Below, piece after piece: positions 22,633-32,411 of a stretch of 64,000 bases of DNA. The notes under the pieces are model-generated. The model did no database searches and was not told where the DNA came from. It saw nothing but the letters and a program-made list of their open reading frames with translations. Each line of letters starts with the position of its first letter. Within the stretch, counting starts at the first letter, position 1. Origin of the DNA: Pegoplata infirma (lineage: Eukaryota; Arthropoda; Insecta; Diptera; Anthomyiidae); contig OY992540.1 of NCBI GenBank assembly GCA_963921195.1, forward strand, positions 176,857,896 to 176,921,895, in the 5' to 3' direction. Both the position numbers and the translations under genes were made by a program.

Positions 22633-22908
22633 ATGCGTTGTTCAATGAATGGTTGCACAAATGCAACACATATTAATAAAAACGTGAATTACTTTAAATT
22701 CCCATCGCGTTTGGGTATACGGAATATATGGAAAACTGTATGTAAAGCAGAATCCATTCGGGAAAATGCAGTGGTGTGTTCCCTTCACTTTAAAGACAGT
22801 GATATTATAGAGAAAGGTGGAATAAAGTTTGTTGTGAAATCTGCAATACCAGTAAGTTTTCAAAGCGACACCAACCGAATTTCAATCAACGTTAAAAAAC
22901 TTAGACAG
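22633..22908 (+). CDS. P-element-like transposase exon 1: THAP zinc finger
   Basis: Encodes a THAP DNA-binding domain, the C2CH zinc finger with which P-type transposases bind their transposon ends. The ATG at 22633 opens directly into it: Cys3 and Cys8, a central Trp (IWKTVC), Cys49 and His52 (VVCSLHF), and a closing AIPVSF block matching the family's AVPS-like motif. The 92 codons end exactly at CAG/GTAAGT (22908/22909), a strong splice donor; reading through gives an unrelated hydrophobic tail. The downstream exons at 22977, 24135, 26050 and 27967 complete a P-like transposase. The THAP call is firm; that this exon belongs to the same gene follows from orientation, splice phase and family architecture. 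Confidence 0.88.
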
Positions 22909-22976
22909 GTAAGTTCATACATAATAGTATTACTGTTCTTTATATTTTCAATTATGTATAAACTATTTTAGCTCAG

Positions 22977-23083
22977 AAAGATGTTATCACCACCAAAGTA
23001 GTTCACATGATGATTACAACTACAAAATATCGTGGGCAGAAAAAAAAAAACGGAAAATTTAGATCAATTGGAAGCCAAACAGA
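22977..23083 (+). CDS. P-element-like transposase exon 2 (predicted)
   Basis: A small open block between an acceptor ending CTCAG (22976) and a donor AGA/GTAAGT (23083/23084). It encodes a basic linker (about 35 codons, Lys/Arg/Gln rich) between the THAP finger and the coiled coil. It leaves two bases that join exon 3 at 24135 in frame. An alternative acceptor five bases upstream meets a stop after nine codons. The exon is predicted from splice motifs and phase only. Confidence 0.55.
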
Positions 23084-23313
23084 GTAAGTTAACACAAGAT
23101 CTAGATCTTGTAAGTTAAGTAAAAAAAACATGGGACTGAAGCAGATATTGGAATCGATTGGACATACAATTTCGATAGTTGAATACGAAAAGTAGTAGAA
23201 TTCCAGCTTCTACTACTTTTCTTATTCAAATGATTTAGAAAACTATATCATTTACAGATATAATTCTTAAAATGTCAATGAAAATGCAACTAATATTTTA
23301 TACCCTCCACTTA

Positions 23314-23898
23314 CAAGGAAGGTATCCCATAGCTTACACTCCGATTGCTCTGCAATTTATATATGTATGTTAATAAGTACCGAAAACTAAGTTTAACCTG
23401 CTATTTTTGTGGTGGTTTAAAAAATGGTTGCCACCTTATGAAAAATTATGGGATTTCGGGAAAATCTGAATAAAAGCCAAACTAATAGGAATTTCGCCAA
23501 AAGCAAAAACACGTCTCGGCTTAAATTTAATAGAGATTTTATATATGAATTTGGGGGTCGTACGTATATACTTGTTTATATGTATAAAGTAGTTCAACAT
23601 TTACACAATTTTGACAAAAATCAACTTAAAAAAGAGTTATTTTGCCAAGTCCGACACACCATTGGATAGGCCTTAAAAAAACTTTCTATCTATAGATAAT
23701 GTTCATATAGTTCCTTTTGAAGAAATATGCAAAAAATCGAAAAAAATACAAAAAAATCACGTTTTTTATCCTCCCATTTCCCCCTTTTAACCTTAACGAT
23801 AGTTGATAAAAAAAAGCGGTAAATCTTAGATTTTGTTCCTCTATAACACATTAAAAGTGTAGGACAATCGGAGTGTAAGCTATGGAATACCTTCCTTG
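23314..23898. mobile_element. MITE, TTA target duplication (PIF/Harbinger-like), 585 bp, in intron 2
   Basis: Inverted ends CAAGGAAGGTATCCCATAGC and its complement, flanked by TTA on both sides (23311-23313, 23899-23901). The inner sequence is a diverged relative of the element at 858-1445 (shared ACACGTCTCGGCTTAAATTT-like segment). It sits in the predicted second intron of the P-like gene. ATACCCTCCA/GAGGGTATA motifs just outside suggest it landed inside an older small element. Confidence 0.65.
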
Positions 23899-24134
23899 TT
23901 AGTCATAGAGGGTATATATTAGTTTGTCATTCCGTTTGTAACTGTTGGATACCGAAAGGTATTTAAACAAGTAAAATTTAGATAATTATTTATAATAAGT
24001 TGAATATATTTTACCCCAAAGTTTTTTTGCGGACTTTTTTCACCATTTTTGTTAATAATGTTTTCGATAAATCTAAAAAAACGACCAATGAAGAATTGTA
24101 CACGTAGTTAATTTTTTTGTTGTTTTTAATATAG

Positions 24135-25036
24135 TTGTTACTTGAATTCGGAAATGTTATATACGGAGGAAATCAGTAAACTTAAAATTAAAATTCAAAA
24201 CCTTGAAGCTCAAAAACAACAGACGGAAAGACAACTATCCAATCTTCGTAGTTCAGTTTCAAAATTTCTTACTGAAAATCAAATTGATATTTTACAATAT
24301 CCAGAATCTAAAGTTACATACAATATCCAAGACATATCAAAATCCATAAACCTTTATTCATCTGGTCCAAAATGCTACAAAGCTTTACGCAAAACCGGTT
24401 ATCCTCTTCCCGCACCGTCTACATTAAGAAAGTGGTCTAAAAAGTTATCAGTAGAGCCAGGGATTTTATATGATGTGCTTAATTTAATGAACAATTCCAA
24501 CGTTCCAGTTGCGGAAAAATTAATGGTATTAAGTTTCAACGAAATGAAAGTGCGCGAGGAATGGGAATACGACAAAGCTAACGACATAATTATATCCCCA
24601 AAATCTTATGTCCAGGTTGTTATGGTAAGAAGTTTGAGAGGGAACTGGAGGCAGCCGATTTATTATGGTTTTAATGAAAATATGACGGAAGACGTTCTCC
24701 TCAAAATAATTGTGAGCTTGTATGAAATTGGGTACACTGTGGTTGCTACAGTTTGTGATTTGGGTATAAGCAACCAAGTTCTGTGGAGAAACATGCAAGT
24801 TACCCAAGCCAAACCTTGTTTTACGCATCCCTGCGACTCAACAAAAACAATTTTTTGTTTTTCCGATGCACCACATTTGTTAAAATTATTAAGAAACCAC
24901 TTTGTTGATGATGGATTTACATACCAAAACACAAAATTAACAAAAAACGTAATTGAAGAAGTTTTGCATGTATGCAATAATGATATAACTATAATTCCAA
25001 AATTCAACATTGATATGTTAAATGTCAGAGGAACAG
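24135..25036 (+). CDS. P-element-like transposase exon 3: coiled coil and catalytic core
   Basis: The open frame starts with a leucine-rich coiled coil (ISKLKIKIQNLEAQKQQTE), the dimerisation segment that follows THAP in P-type transposases. The RNase H-like catalytic part follows: LSFNEMKVREEWEYD, YYGFNENMTEDVLLKIIVSL, VVATVCDLGISNQVLW and DAPHLLKLLRNHF, matching conserved P/THAP9 blocks; the Asp of VCDLG is a likely catalytic residue. The acceptor is ATATAG (24134) and the donor ACAG/GTAAGA (25036/25037). The upstream phase matches exon 2, and the last base joins exon 4 to make an Ala codon. No stop or frameshift is seen within the exon. Confidence 0.88.
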
Positions 25037-25163
25037 GTAAGAAATAAAATTACAGTGTTATAATTTTGCGATAAGTTACATACTCGTAGTTGCAATTAAA
25101 ATTATGAAAATATTTATTCAAATTTAGAAAATTTCCATTGAACCAAAATCCCTTCAAAATTCT

Positions 25164-25401
25164 CACCATTTACAGATATAATTCTAAATATATGAATCGT
25201 AATTCGAAGATTCTACTTGTTATTCGAGATTCCATTTGTAACTCAAAGATTCCACTTGTAATTCGAAAATCCATTTGTAATTTTAAAATTCCATTTGTAA
25301 CTAAAAAAAAAAAAAAAAACAATTCAAATCACAATTGATCTTTTTCGTATTACAATTGGAATATTCGAATAATATTTTTCGCAAAACATCTGTAAATGGT
25401 G
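25164..25401. mobile_element. Small MITE with CACCATTTACAGAT termini, in intron 3
   Basis: CACCATTTACAGAT on the left and ATCTGTAAATGGTG on the right are exact inverses. Between them is a tandem array of about 22-bp units (ATTCCATTTGTAA / AATTCGAAGATT variants, about 25195-25310). A similar TTTACAGATATAATTCT motif occurs at about 23252. No clear target duplication. Confidence 0.55.
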
Positions 25402-25505
25402 TAATATTAAAATCCGTACTCAAGACATTCTTGTTTTCTTTAAATCCTATTTCAACATACAAACATAAGGACATCGCAACGACGACTTAAAATCGATATG
25501 TATAC

Positions 25506-25954
25506 TAGGGTGGTAAGAAAATTATTTTTTTCGAATTTTGACTATTACCGGAAAAATTATGGTTCGTTTTGATATTAAAACTCTATGATTAAATCAGACA
25601 ATATTAACCCTTGTCGCTGGAAGATTAATGTTTTGCAAAAAAAAACAAACCCATTTTTTTTGGTTAAAAAACTGACTTCAAAAAAAATTTTGAGGACCGC
25701 TTGGGTCCTCTTCTAAAAATGTAGGTCCTCTTCCAAAAAATGGTAAAAAACTCATTTTTTGCTGCATTTGAAAACATTTTAGAACACGATAAAGATGTCA
25801 CAGATAGGAATATTTTTTTATGGATATAAGCAAAACTTCAACCCCCAACAGCATGGGTTAATATTGTCCTATTTGACTAAAAGTTTATATATAGAGTTTT
25901 TAGACCAAAACTATCGGCGAAATTCGAAAAAAAGTCATTATTCGTGCCACCCTA
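25506..25954. mobile_element. hAT-type MITE, 449 bp, 8-bp TSD ATGTATAC, in intron 3
   Basis: Short inverted ends TAGGGTGG and CCACCCTA. ATGTATAC lies immediately outside both ends (25498-25505 and 25955-25962), a perfect 8-bp duplication. No coding capacity. hAT is the likely superfamily from TSD length; P-type elements also make 8-bp duplications, so this is not certain. Confidence 0.75.
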
Positions 25955-26049
25955 ATGTATACTCACTATCACAAAGCGGAGGATATAAAAAGTGAAATGG
26001 ACTTCAGAATATACATATCTTTCATATTTAGATATTTTTTTATTTTTAG

Positions 26050-26300
26050 CCCGACAAAAGGTAAATCCAGCTGCTAAACTATTCTCGAATACAATTTCGG
26101 TGGCATTAAAGCGTACCGCAATGCTAGGGTTGTGTTCTGATGTAAATGTATTTGTTCAGTGTTCAGAGTTAATACAATGTATAAATGATTGGTTTGATGT
26201 TTTCAACACTAACTCTTTTAATGATACGCGTCCTCTCAAAAGACCATATGGTATTGAGTTGTCAGAGCAAGATGCTGCTTTAAATAGCATGATGACAATA
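26050..26300 (+). CDS. P-element-like transposase exon 4, left part
   Basis: Starts after the acceptor TTTTTAG (26049); its first two bases complete the codon begun in exon 3. It reads ARQKVNPAAKLFSNTISVAL and then CINDWFDVFNT, recognisable blocks of the P transposase between the GTP-binding/insertion region and the C-terminal catalytic Glu. The frame runs intact to the Thr-Ile codons ACA ATA at 26295-26300, where a palindromic insertion begins. The same six bases reappear at 27659 and the frame resumes directly after them. Confidence 0.85.
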
Positions 26301-27658
26301 AGTAGTTATAAAGCGCCGGTTCTGGAAGCGGAGCAGCAGGAGCTTTTTGAAGATAATTTTTTTTATCATTTGCTGATAATTTTTTTTTCATTCACAGTAA
26401 ATACTTTTTTATCATTTGCTGACAATTTTTTTTTTTTTATACACCATGCAAAAAAATAATTTGATTGTAACATAATATCTTTTTTTATAGTTTATATCTG
26501 GTAGAATATGAACATTTTTTTTTCCTTAGTATGCATTATTTTATTTTAAAGATATTGAGAAAGGTCAGTGCGACATTTAAAAAATTATGATGATTTTATT
26601 TCATCATAATATAAAGCAGGCAGAGATTTTTTCCTCCCTTTACATGAAATCTCGTTTACATGAAATGATAAAATTTTATTATTTCAATTAAAAATCGTAT
26701 AAATAGACGAAGATTCTTTTTACAATTTAAGACAAATCATGACTTTTTGATTACCCGAGTAAAAATTTTTGTATGGAGCAATATATGTTCTTATATTATT
26801 CCAGATCTGTTGATAGATCCGAGATTTGAAAGATCAGCACTGATCCGAAAAATGGATCGCTAAGATTAGATCAGTTTTAACCGGACGGATACAATTTGAT
26901 CCGAAAAATGGGTTTATCTAATTAGATCAGTTTTAATCGGTGGGATACAATTTCATCCGAAAAATGGTTGGATCTTATTAGACCAAGACAAAAAAAAAAT
27001 ATTTTTTTAGCTGGATAAAAAAAGATAAAATTTTATATTTTTAGATAAACCCATTTTTCGGATCAAATTGTATCCGTCCGGTTAAAACTGATCTAATCTT
27101 AGCGATCCATTTTTCGGATCAGTGCTGATCTTTCAAATCTCGGATCTATCAACAGATCTGGAATAATATAAGAACATATATTGCTCCATACAAAAATTTT
27201 TACTCGGGTAATCAAAAAGTCATGATTTGTCTTAAATTGTAAAAAGAATCTTCGTCTATTTATACGATTTTTAATTGAAATAATAAAATTTTATCATTTC
27301 ATGTAAACGAGATTTCATGTAAAGGGAGGAAAAAATCTCTGCCTGCTTTATATTATGATGAAATAAAATCATCATAATTTTTTAAATGTCGCACTGACCT
27401 TTCTCAATATCTTTAAAATAAAATAATGCATACTAAGGAAAAAAAAAATGTTCATATTCTACCAGACATAAACTATAAAAAAAGATATTATGTTACAATC
27501 AAATTATTTTTTTGCATGGTGTATAAAAAAAAAAAATTGTCAGCAAATGATAAAAAAGTATTTACTGTGAATGAAAAAAATTATCAGCAAATGATAAAAA
27601 AATTATCTTCAAAAAGCTCCTGCTGCTCCGCTTCCAGAACCGGCGCTTTATAACTACT
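26301..27658. mobile_element. Foldback element: 1358-bp palindrome inside the P-like exon 4
   Basis: Left arm 26301-26921 and right arm 27041-27658 are inverse copies of about 620 bp, nearly identical by eye, around a 119-bp spacer. Ends are AGTAGTTATAAAGCGCCGG and its inverse. ACAATA flanks both sides (26295-26300 and 27659-27664), a 6-bp target duplication. The centre contains three GATCCGAAAAATGG-type repeats about 50 bp apart. There is no transposase; small open frames in the arms are artefacts. Arms this long and similar suggest recent origin or continuing gene conversion. A 6-bp duplication fits few known superfamilies, so the class is unassigned. Confidence 0.9.
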
Positions 27659-27664
27659 ACAATA

Positions 27665-27908
27665 GTTCCATCTTTTTACGCCAGTGACAAGTTAAAGCCT
27701 TTCCAAAATGGTATTTTAGGCAGTTGCAAGGCTTTGCAAATGTTGTTTTGTCATTTAAACGAAAAAAACAATATACAATACATATTTACCAGAAAACTAA
27801 ATCAAGATGTTGCTGAAAACTGGTTTAGTTCAGTAAGGTATATAGGAGGGCTGAATGACCACCCCTCACCGTTAGAGTTCAAATACAGATTAAGAGGTCT
27901 TCTTCTTG
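27665..27908 (+). CDS. P-element-like transposase exon 4, right part
   Basis: Continues the transposase after the palindrome, in the frame expected if the insertion and one ACAATA copy are removed. Visible blocks are KPFQNGILGSCKALQML, IFTRKLNQDVAENWFSSVR and GGLNDHPSPLEFKYRLR. These match the highly conserved C-terminal part of P transposases; the Glu of DVAENWF is the probable third catalytic acid. It ends at the donor CTTG/GTAATA (27908/27909). Confidence 0.85.
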
Positions 27909-27966
27909 GTAATAAATTTCTAGTTCAAATACGTTGCATATATTAATTTGGTTTTCAATTTTAAAG

Positions 27967-28489
27967 GTCACAATGATGGTATTCTTTCGTCAAACACTAA
28001 TGTTGAAGATGCAAACGAAGAATCTCTGGAAATTTCATCAAATTTCGAAATGATTTTTACAGACAATATATTGTCTAAATTTGATGAACTATATCAATCT
28101 AATGAAACAATGGAATAGAGTTTGCTGATGAAATGATAGACGAAGAAGATTTGGAAATTACTGACGTGGAAATGGATAGACTTGAAAATTTTGGGGGATA
28201 TCTTATTTCTAAATTATAGTTGGACGAGTCATATGGCGAAAGAACATGTGCAAGTCGTGAATTTAATGCAACGTATGTTAATTTTTTGTCACAAGGAGGC
28301 TTATATAAACCAACCCCTCAGTTTCTGGAAACTTTACAAAAACTTAATGTTATATTTTTAAAAATTGTGGGTGAAGAGTTTACAGTAAAAGACAATTTAC
28401 TTAAGACTCTAATGGATTGCTCAAAATCAATACCGGTGAATGAAAATATAAAAAAAAGATTTTTTAAAGGAAGAATTTATTTTAAATAA
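27967..28489 (+). pseudogene. P-element-like transposase exon 5, frameshifted
   Basis: The acceptor AAAG (27966) joins exon 4 in phase to make Gly, then an acidic stretch (NVEDANEESLEISSNFEMIF). The frame hits TAG at about 28116. A +1 frame continues with family-like sequence (DEMIDEEDLEITDVEMDRLE, FGGYLISKL), then a second TAG at 28217-28219 precedes SYGERTCASREFNATYVNFL and on to 28489. So the C-terminus carries one frameshift and one nonsense change, or an unrecognised intron ending at TATAG. With the palindrome this makes the copy inactive. Confidence 0.65.
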
Positions 28490-29419
28490 GATGCCTAAAT
28501 CAAAAGTATAAAACACAAAAAACAAACTCAAGAAAAATGAAAAAAATCTTAACATAATCATTTACAAACATTTTCAAATAAATATGCAATATTTTAGCAA
28601 AAAAATTCATGTCTTTTTTTATATAATCTGCATAAACAAAAAATACTAAAAGTTGCTTTATATCTGGTATCGGTAGTAGAATATTGATGCATATTTTGCT
28701 TGGAACATATTTACCTTTATCTTCTGTTAAAGAGATATTTTCTTAGATTTTTAAATAATTTACTAATATTTGTTGCGCCAATTTTTACTTGGATTCATTA
28801 TATAGAAAATTTCTTACACATAAATAAAATCTTAAAAAAAAAGTAAAATTTCAAAAGGAATGACAAAGTTAGTATGCCCAATTTTTGATGTAGGGCATTC
28901 AAATAATATTGAAAGTTTTTTTTCAAAATGTAAACAAACTTTAAATTGTTACGAAAAAAAACATAAAGTAAAAAATCAAAAATTGATTAAAAAAGAAAAT
29001 TATTATTCAAATGTCTTTATTGTTATTGTTCTGATTTACGTCGCTGATGGCAGTCCTTTATAATTTGTCTATGGTATGAACTACAATTTCGAAGAAGAAG
29101 AAAATTATTTTATGTGTTTGTTTTTTATAAAAATATTTAATATTATAAAAATAAATAAAAATAGGATCTGATTTGTAAATATTTGGTAAGTAAAAAAATA
29201 CAGTGATTACTTTAGGTATTGATACTATATTAAAACTTTTTTGTTTTTTTTTAAGGATTTTGTTTGGTATCATCAGAAAACTGGAGAATGGCTTATGAGT
29301 GCATAACATGAATAAACGAAGTGTGTGTGAAAATCTTTGTGAAAATCTTCAGATATTGCAGCATAAAAAGCCGACGATAATACAAAAATATTGTAATTTA
29401 TGGTTAATAAAAGAATATT
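28490..29419. other. AT-rich sequence downstream of the P-like gene
   Basis: No coding family is recognised. An AATAAA at about 28577 could be a polyadenylation signal of the P-like gene. The expected 3' terminal inverted repeat of a P element was not found. Short open frames (28860, 29058) show no known motif. Confidence 0.4.
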
Positions 29420-29644
29420 AATAAATAACAACAAGTTTTTTTTATTAATAAAATTTCTTATATGAGTTGAATTTACAAAAAATAAGAGTTGATTTACAAA
29501 AAAAAAGAGTTGATCAACTTTTACAAAAACTGACAATAATTTTTATTGAAATCAACATAAATATTTGTAGGGTCAAAATCAACAATGATTTCTGTTGAAT
29601 TTACAACAATTTTCTTTGGGAATACAATGATTTTTGGTTGAGTG
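29420..29644. mobile_element. Right part of a TA-type MITE ending TTGAGTG
   Basis: Repeated GAGTTGA / AATCAACA / TGTTGAATTTACAACA motifs lead into TTTTTGGTTGAGTG followed by TA, like the right ends of the TA-type MITEs elsewhere in the window. No matching left end CACTCAACC was found nearby, so the element is truncated or hidden by decay. Confidence 0.5.
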
Positions 29645-29655
29645 TATGTAACATA

Positions 29656-29891
29656 TTGAGCGTGTTCAGCAGAGAAACCTGCTACTCAACAGTTGAGATG
29701 TAGCATGTTTTGATTAGTTGACTCTGCTGAACGCATTTTTTTATGAATGTTTTAAAATATTGGAATAAATTATTATTTTTTTATATTTTCATTTATTTTT
29801 TCTGTGGAAAATACTTTTTTATTATTTTTTTGTTTATTTCCTTGAATAACGTAAAAAAAAAAAATAATTTCAATAAAACAGCTTATTTATC
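29656..29891 (+). repeat. 240-bp repeat with double hairpin, copy 2
   Basis: Near-identical to 16447-16688 from TTGAGCGTGTTCAGCAGAG to CTTATTTATCA. It keeps the outer pairing GTTCAGCAGAG / CTCTGCTGAAC and the inner pairing TGCTAC / GTAGCA. Sequence beyond TTTATCA is not disrupted here, so it shows the state before the MITE insertion at 16689. Confidence 0.75.
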
Positions 29892-30428
29892 AGTTTGTAA
29901 TCAAATGTAGCATAATTTTTGTACGCTACCAGTGCACAGTGGTCAATTTCGCGAGATAGCGGTCAAAACTCTATAACTTTTGACCGGATTGGTATTTTTT
30001 TACGCAATTAGTTTTGTTCAATAGGAGGGACTTTAAGCTTCAATTTGCGTGTTCAAACGGAAAAATCGACTGATAGGAACGTAAGTAATGTGGAGTTAAA
30101 AATGCACTTTAATTTTTTGTTGAGGTTCCATGTAAAAGTTGAATATTTTGACATTTTAAATAGGTATTTTTTTATAATTTCTTATTTCTTCAATCGTATT
30201 TTACAACCAATACTTATTTATTATTCCTAAACTTAATTTTGGTCAGAAAATGCCAACATTTGGCCCCTGACATTTATTTAGTCTTAATATTTACAGGGGC
30301 CAAAGGTTGGTTTTTTTTGGAAGGATTAAACTGAAAAATAACACTGAAATTCCCAACAATATCAATACCATTTGGATATATTATATACAGAACACAACAT
30401 CGATAAAATTTTAAGTAAACTTTTACTA
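29892..30428. other. Unclassified AT-rich sequence, no gene
   Basis: A GTGCACAGTGGTC motif at about 29932 resembles the CAGTGTGCAGTGGTG at about 6314 and may be an eroded transposon terminus. Nothing else is recognised. Confidence 0.35.
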
Positions 30429-32316
30429 CACGCAAAAAAAAACTTGGGCTCGATTTCATAATATAATACTTCAATTTTACCAAGCAGATAGGGAGGAATC
30501 CCATTAAACAAGATATTTTGATATTTTGCCAAAACGCTTAGGAACATCCCAGTAAACAAAATTTTAACTACATTTGCCCAAAAATGCTTGGTAAATAATG
30601 CCATACATGCCTTATAAATAAACCGTAAATGCTCAATAAAAATAATCAATTTTGTTTTGTATAAAAAATAAAAGAAATTTAGTATTTTTGTTTTATTATT
30701 ATTTATTTATAAATTTATTATAGTTAAAATTAATACAAAAATAACACTATACACTTTAAATTTTTATATACACTTTTTTCAAATATATTTACACCAATAT
30801 ATAATTACAACTAAAATAAAAAAAAAACTTAAAACAATAATAAAAACTTCATGTCTTCAACAATAGTCTTTTTTTGTTGGCAAACTTTGATTGTTTACAA
30901 AAAAATAACACTTTAACCACCATAATTTTCTCAATTAAACTTAGCAGCGTTTGGAATAGTTTTGTAAAATATATCGCACTTTGTATTAAATATTTAATCA
31001 AAAAAACTTTTTAAATAAAATATAAATAAACTTCACAAGTCCATTTGGATGGACGCTTGCAAATAGAGTTGCTTGAACGAACTAGTTCGATTTAACTAGT
31101 TCAATCATAGAAAAAATAGAAATAAAACAGAGTCGTATTTCGCTTGAATAAGTATTAGTGACAGCACATTATGTAACTTTTGACGTTTAATAAAAACAAT
31201 ACAACATAAAGGAGAACAACAACAAAGCAAACAGCAAAAGAGAGAAAAAAAGTTTTTAAACTATCAATAGTTCGTATTATCTTTGAAAAAACGTTGAATA
31301 AAGCAAAATAAACAATTAATGTAATTAAATAAAAGACAAATACAATTTTTTAAAAACAAAGAATCTAATTTTATATTAAATACGTGTGAGATGAGGAAGA
31401 ACAAGCATTTTGCCACCATATTGAAAAATACATCAAATACAACACTGCGTACCTTCTAATCTTTTCTATGAGTTCAATTGAACTAAGTTCAATTTAACTA
31501 GTTCAAATGAATTGCACATTTTTTTCGTACATGTATTAGGACACCTTTACACGCCCATGCAAAAATTTACCAAGTTTTTACAAAAATAAATCAATTTAAT
31601 AGCGGGCAATAATAAACAAGTCGTTTAGCATAATGTTTAAAAGTACTTGCAATGTGCCAAGCAAGCTTGGTAATATTTGTTAACAACATAAATATGAAAT
31701 TTTAGCTTTGACAGAGGAAAACAAAACAAGGCTTGCGAAAAATGTTAAAACCATGTTTCCATTCAAATCAAAAACACTTGATTTGAGCAAAACACTTCGA
31801 GCTGTTTCCACTCAAGTTGAAGTGATTTGCAACGTCAAACTAATTACGAATTTTCGTAATTAATTTGACGTTTTCTCCACAAAATAGTTAAAACAACAAA
31901 ATTAGGAAAATAATTACCAAAAACAATTAATTTTGTAGTTTATTATAATTAAATAAGGATGTTTAACAACTAATTGTAAATTATTTTAATAATAAAAAAA
32001 ATAAAATGTCTTCTTCTTCTAGCAAACACTCACTACGAATGAGTAGCTTTCATTTTCGAATATAAAATACAGTGTTGCACTGACCAAAACAAGTTGTGAG
32101 TTTAAAAAGTCGACATGTTTTGTACCAAAACACCCAATTTGAGATGTTTTGCGCATATGAAAAATGTATGGGAAAACATGTAGAAAATGACATGATTTCC
32201 TCAAAACACTCTGATTTGCCCAAATCATGCCACTGGAAACATACTATAAAACTCTATAGAAAAAAAAATTTACCAAGCATGATTGCCTAATTTTACACAC
32301 CGGATTTTTTTGCGTG
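30429..32316. mobile_element. TA-flanked element with CACGCAAAAAAA termini, 1.9 kb
   Basis: The left end CACGCAAAAAAAACTTGG is preceded by TA and the right end TTTTTTTGCGTG is followed by TA (30427-30428, 32317-32318). ACCAAGCA motifs recur near both ends (about 30478 and 32270). The interior has no transposase and contains another inverted-repeat element (31752-32244). Inverted repeats are short and A-rich, so the boundary call is moderate. Confidence 0.55.
31752..32244. mobile_element. MITE with ATGTTTCCA termini
   Basis: ATGTTTCCATTCAAATCAAA on the left and TCATGCCACTGGAAACAT on the right form imperfect inverted repeats, with AAACACTTGATTTG / CAAATCA motifs near both. A 26-bp palindrome around ACGAATTTTCGT lies at about 31840-31875. 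No clear target duplication; no coding capacity. Confidence 0.5.
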
Positions 32317-32411
32317 TATTGATTTAAAGTGCACATATATTTTATTTAAATGTATTAATAAAAATTTATACTAAAATTAGAAACAAATTATAATCTTTAA
32401 ACTAGTATTAA

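Noticed and set aside
26340..27653. Open frames inside the palindrome arms (such as 27426-27653)
   Set aside because: They mirror each other across the inverted repeat and include A-runs; no transposase motif is present.
28860..29063. Open frame starting MTKLVCPIFDVGHSNNIESF as an extra P-like exon
   Set aside because: No P transposase block is recognisable, the end of the family protein is already accounted for upstream, and no convincing acceptor precedes it.
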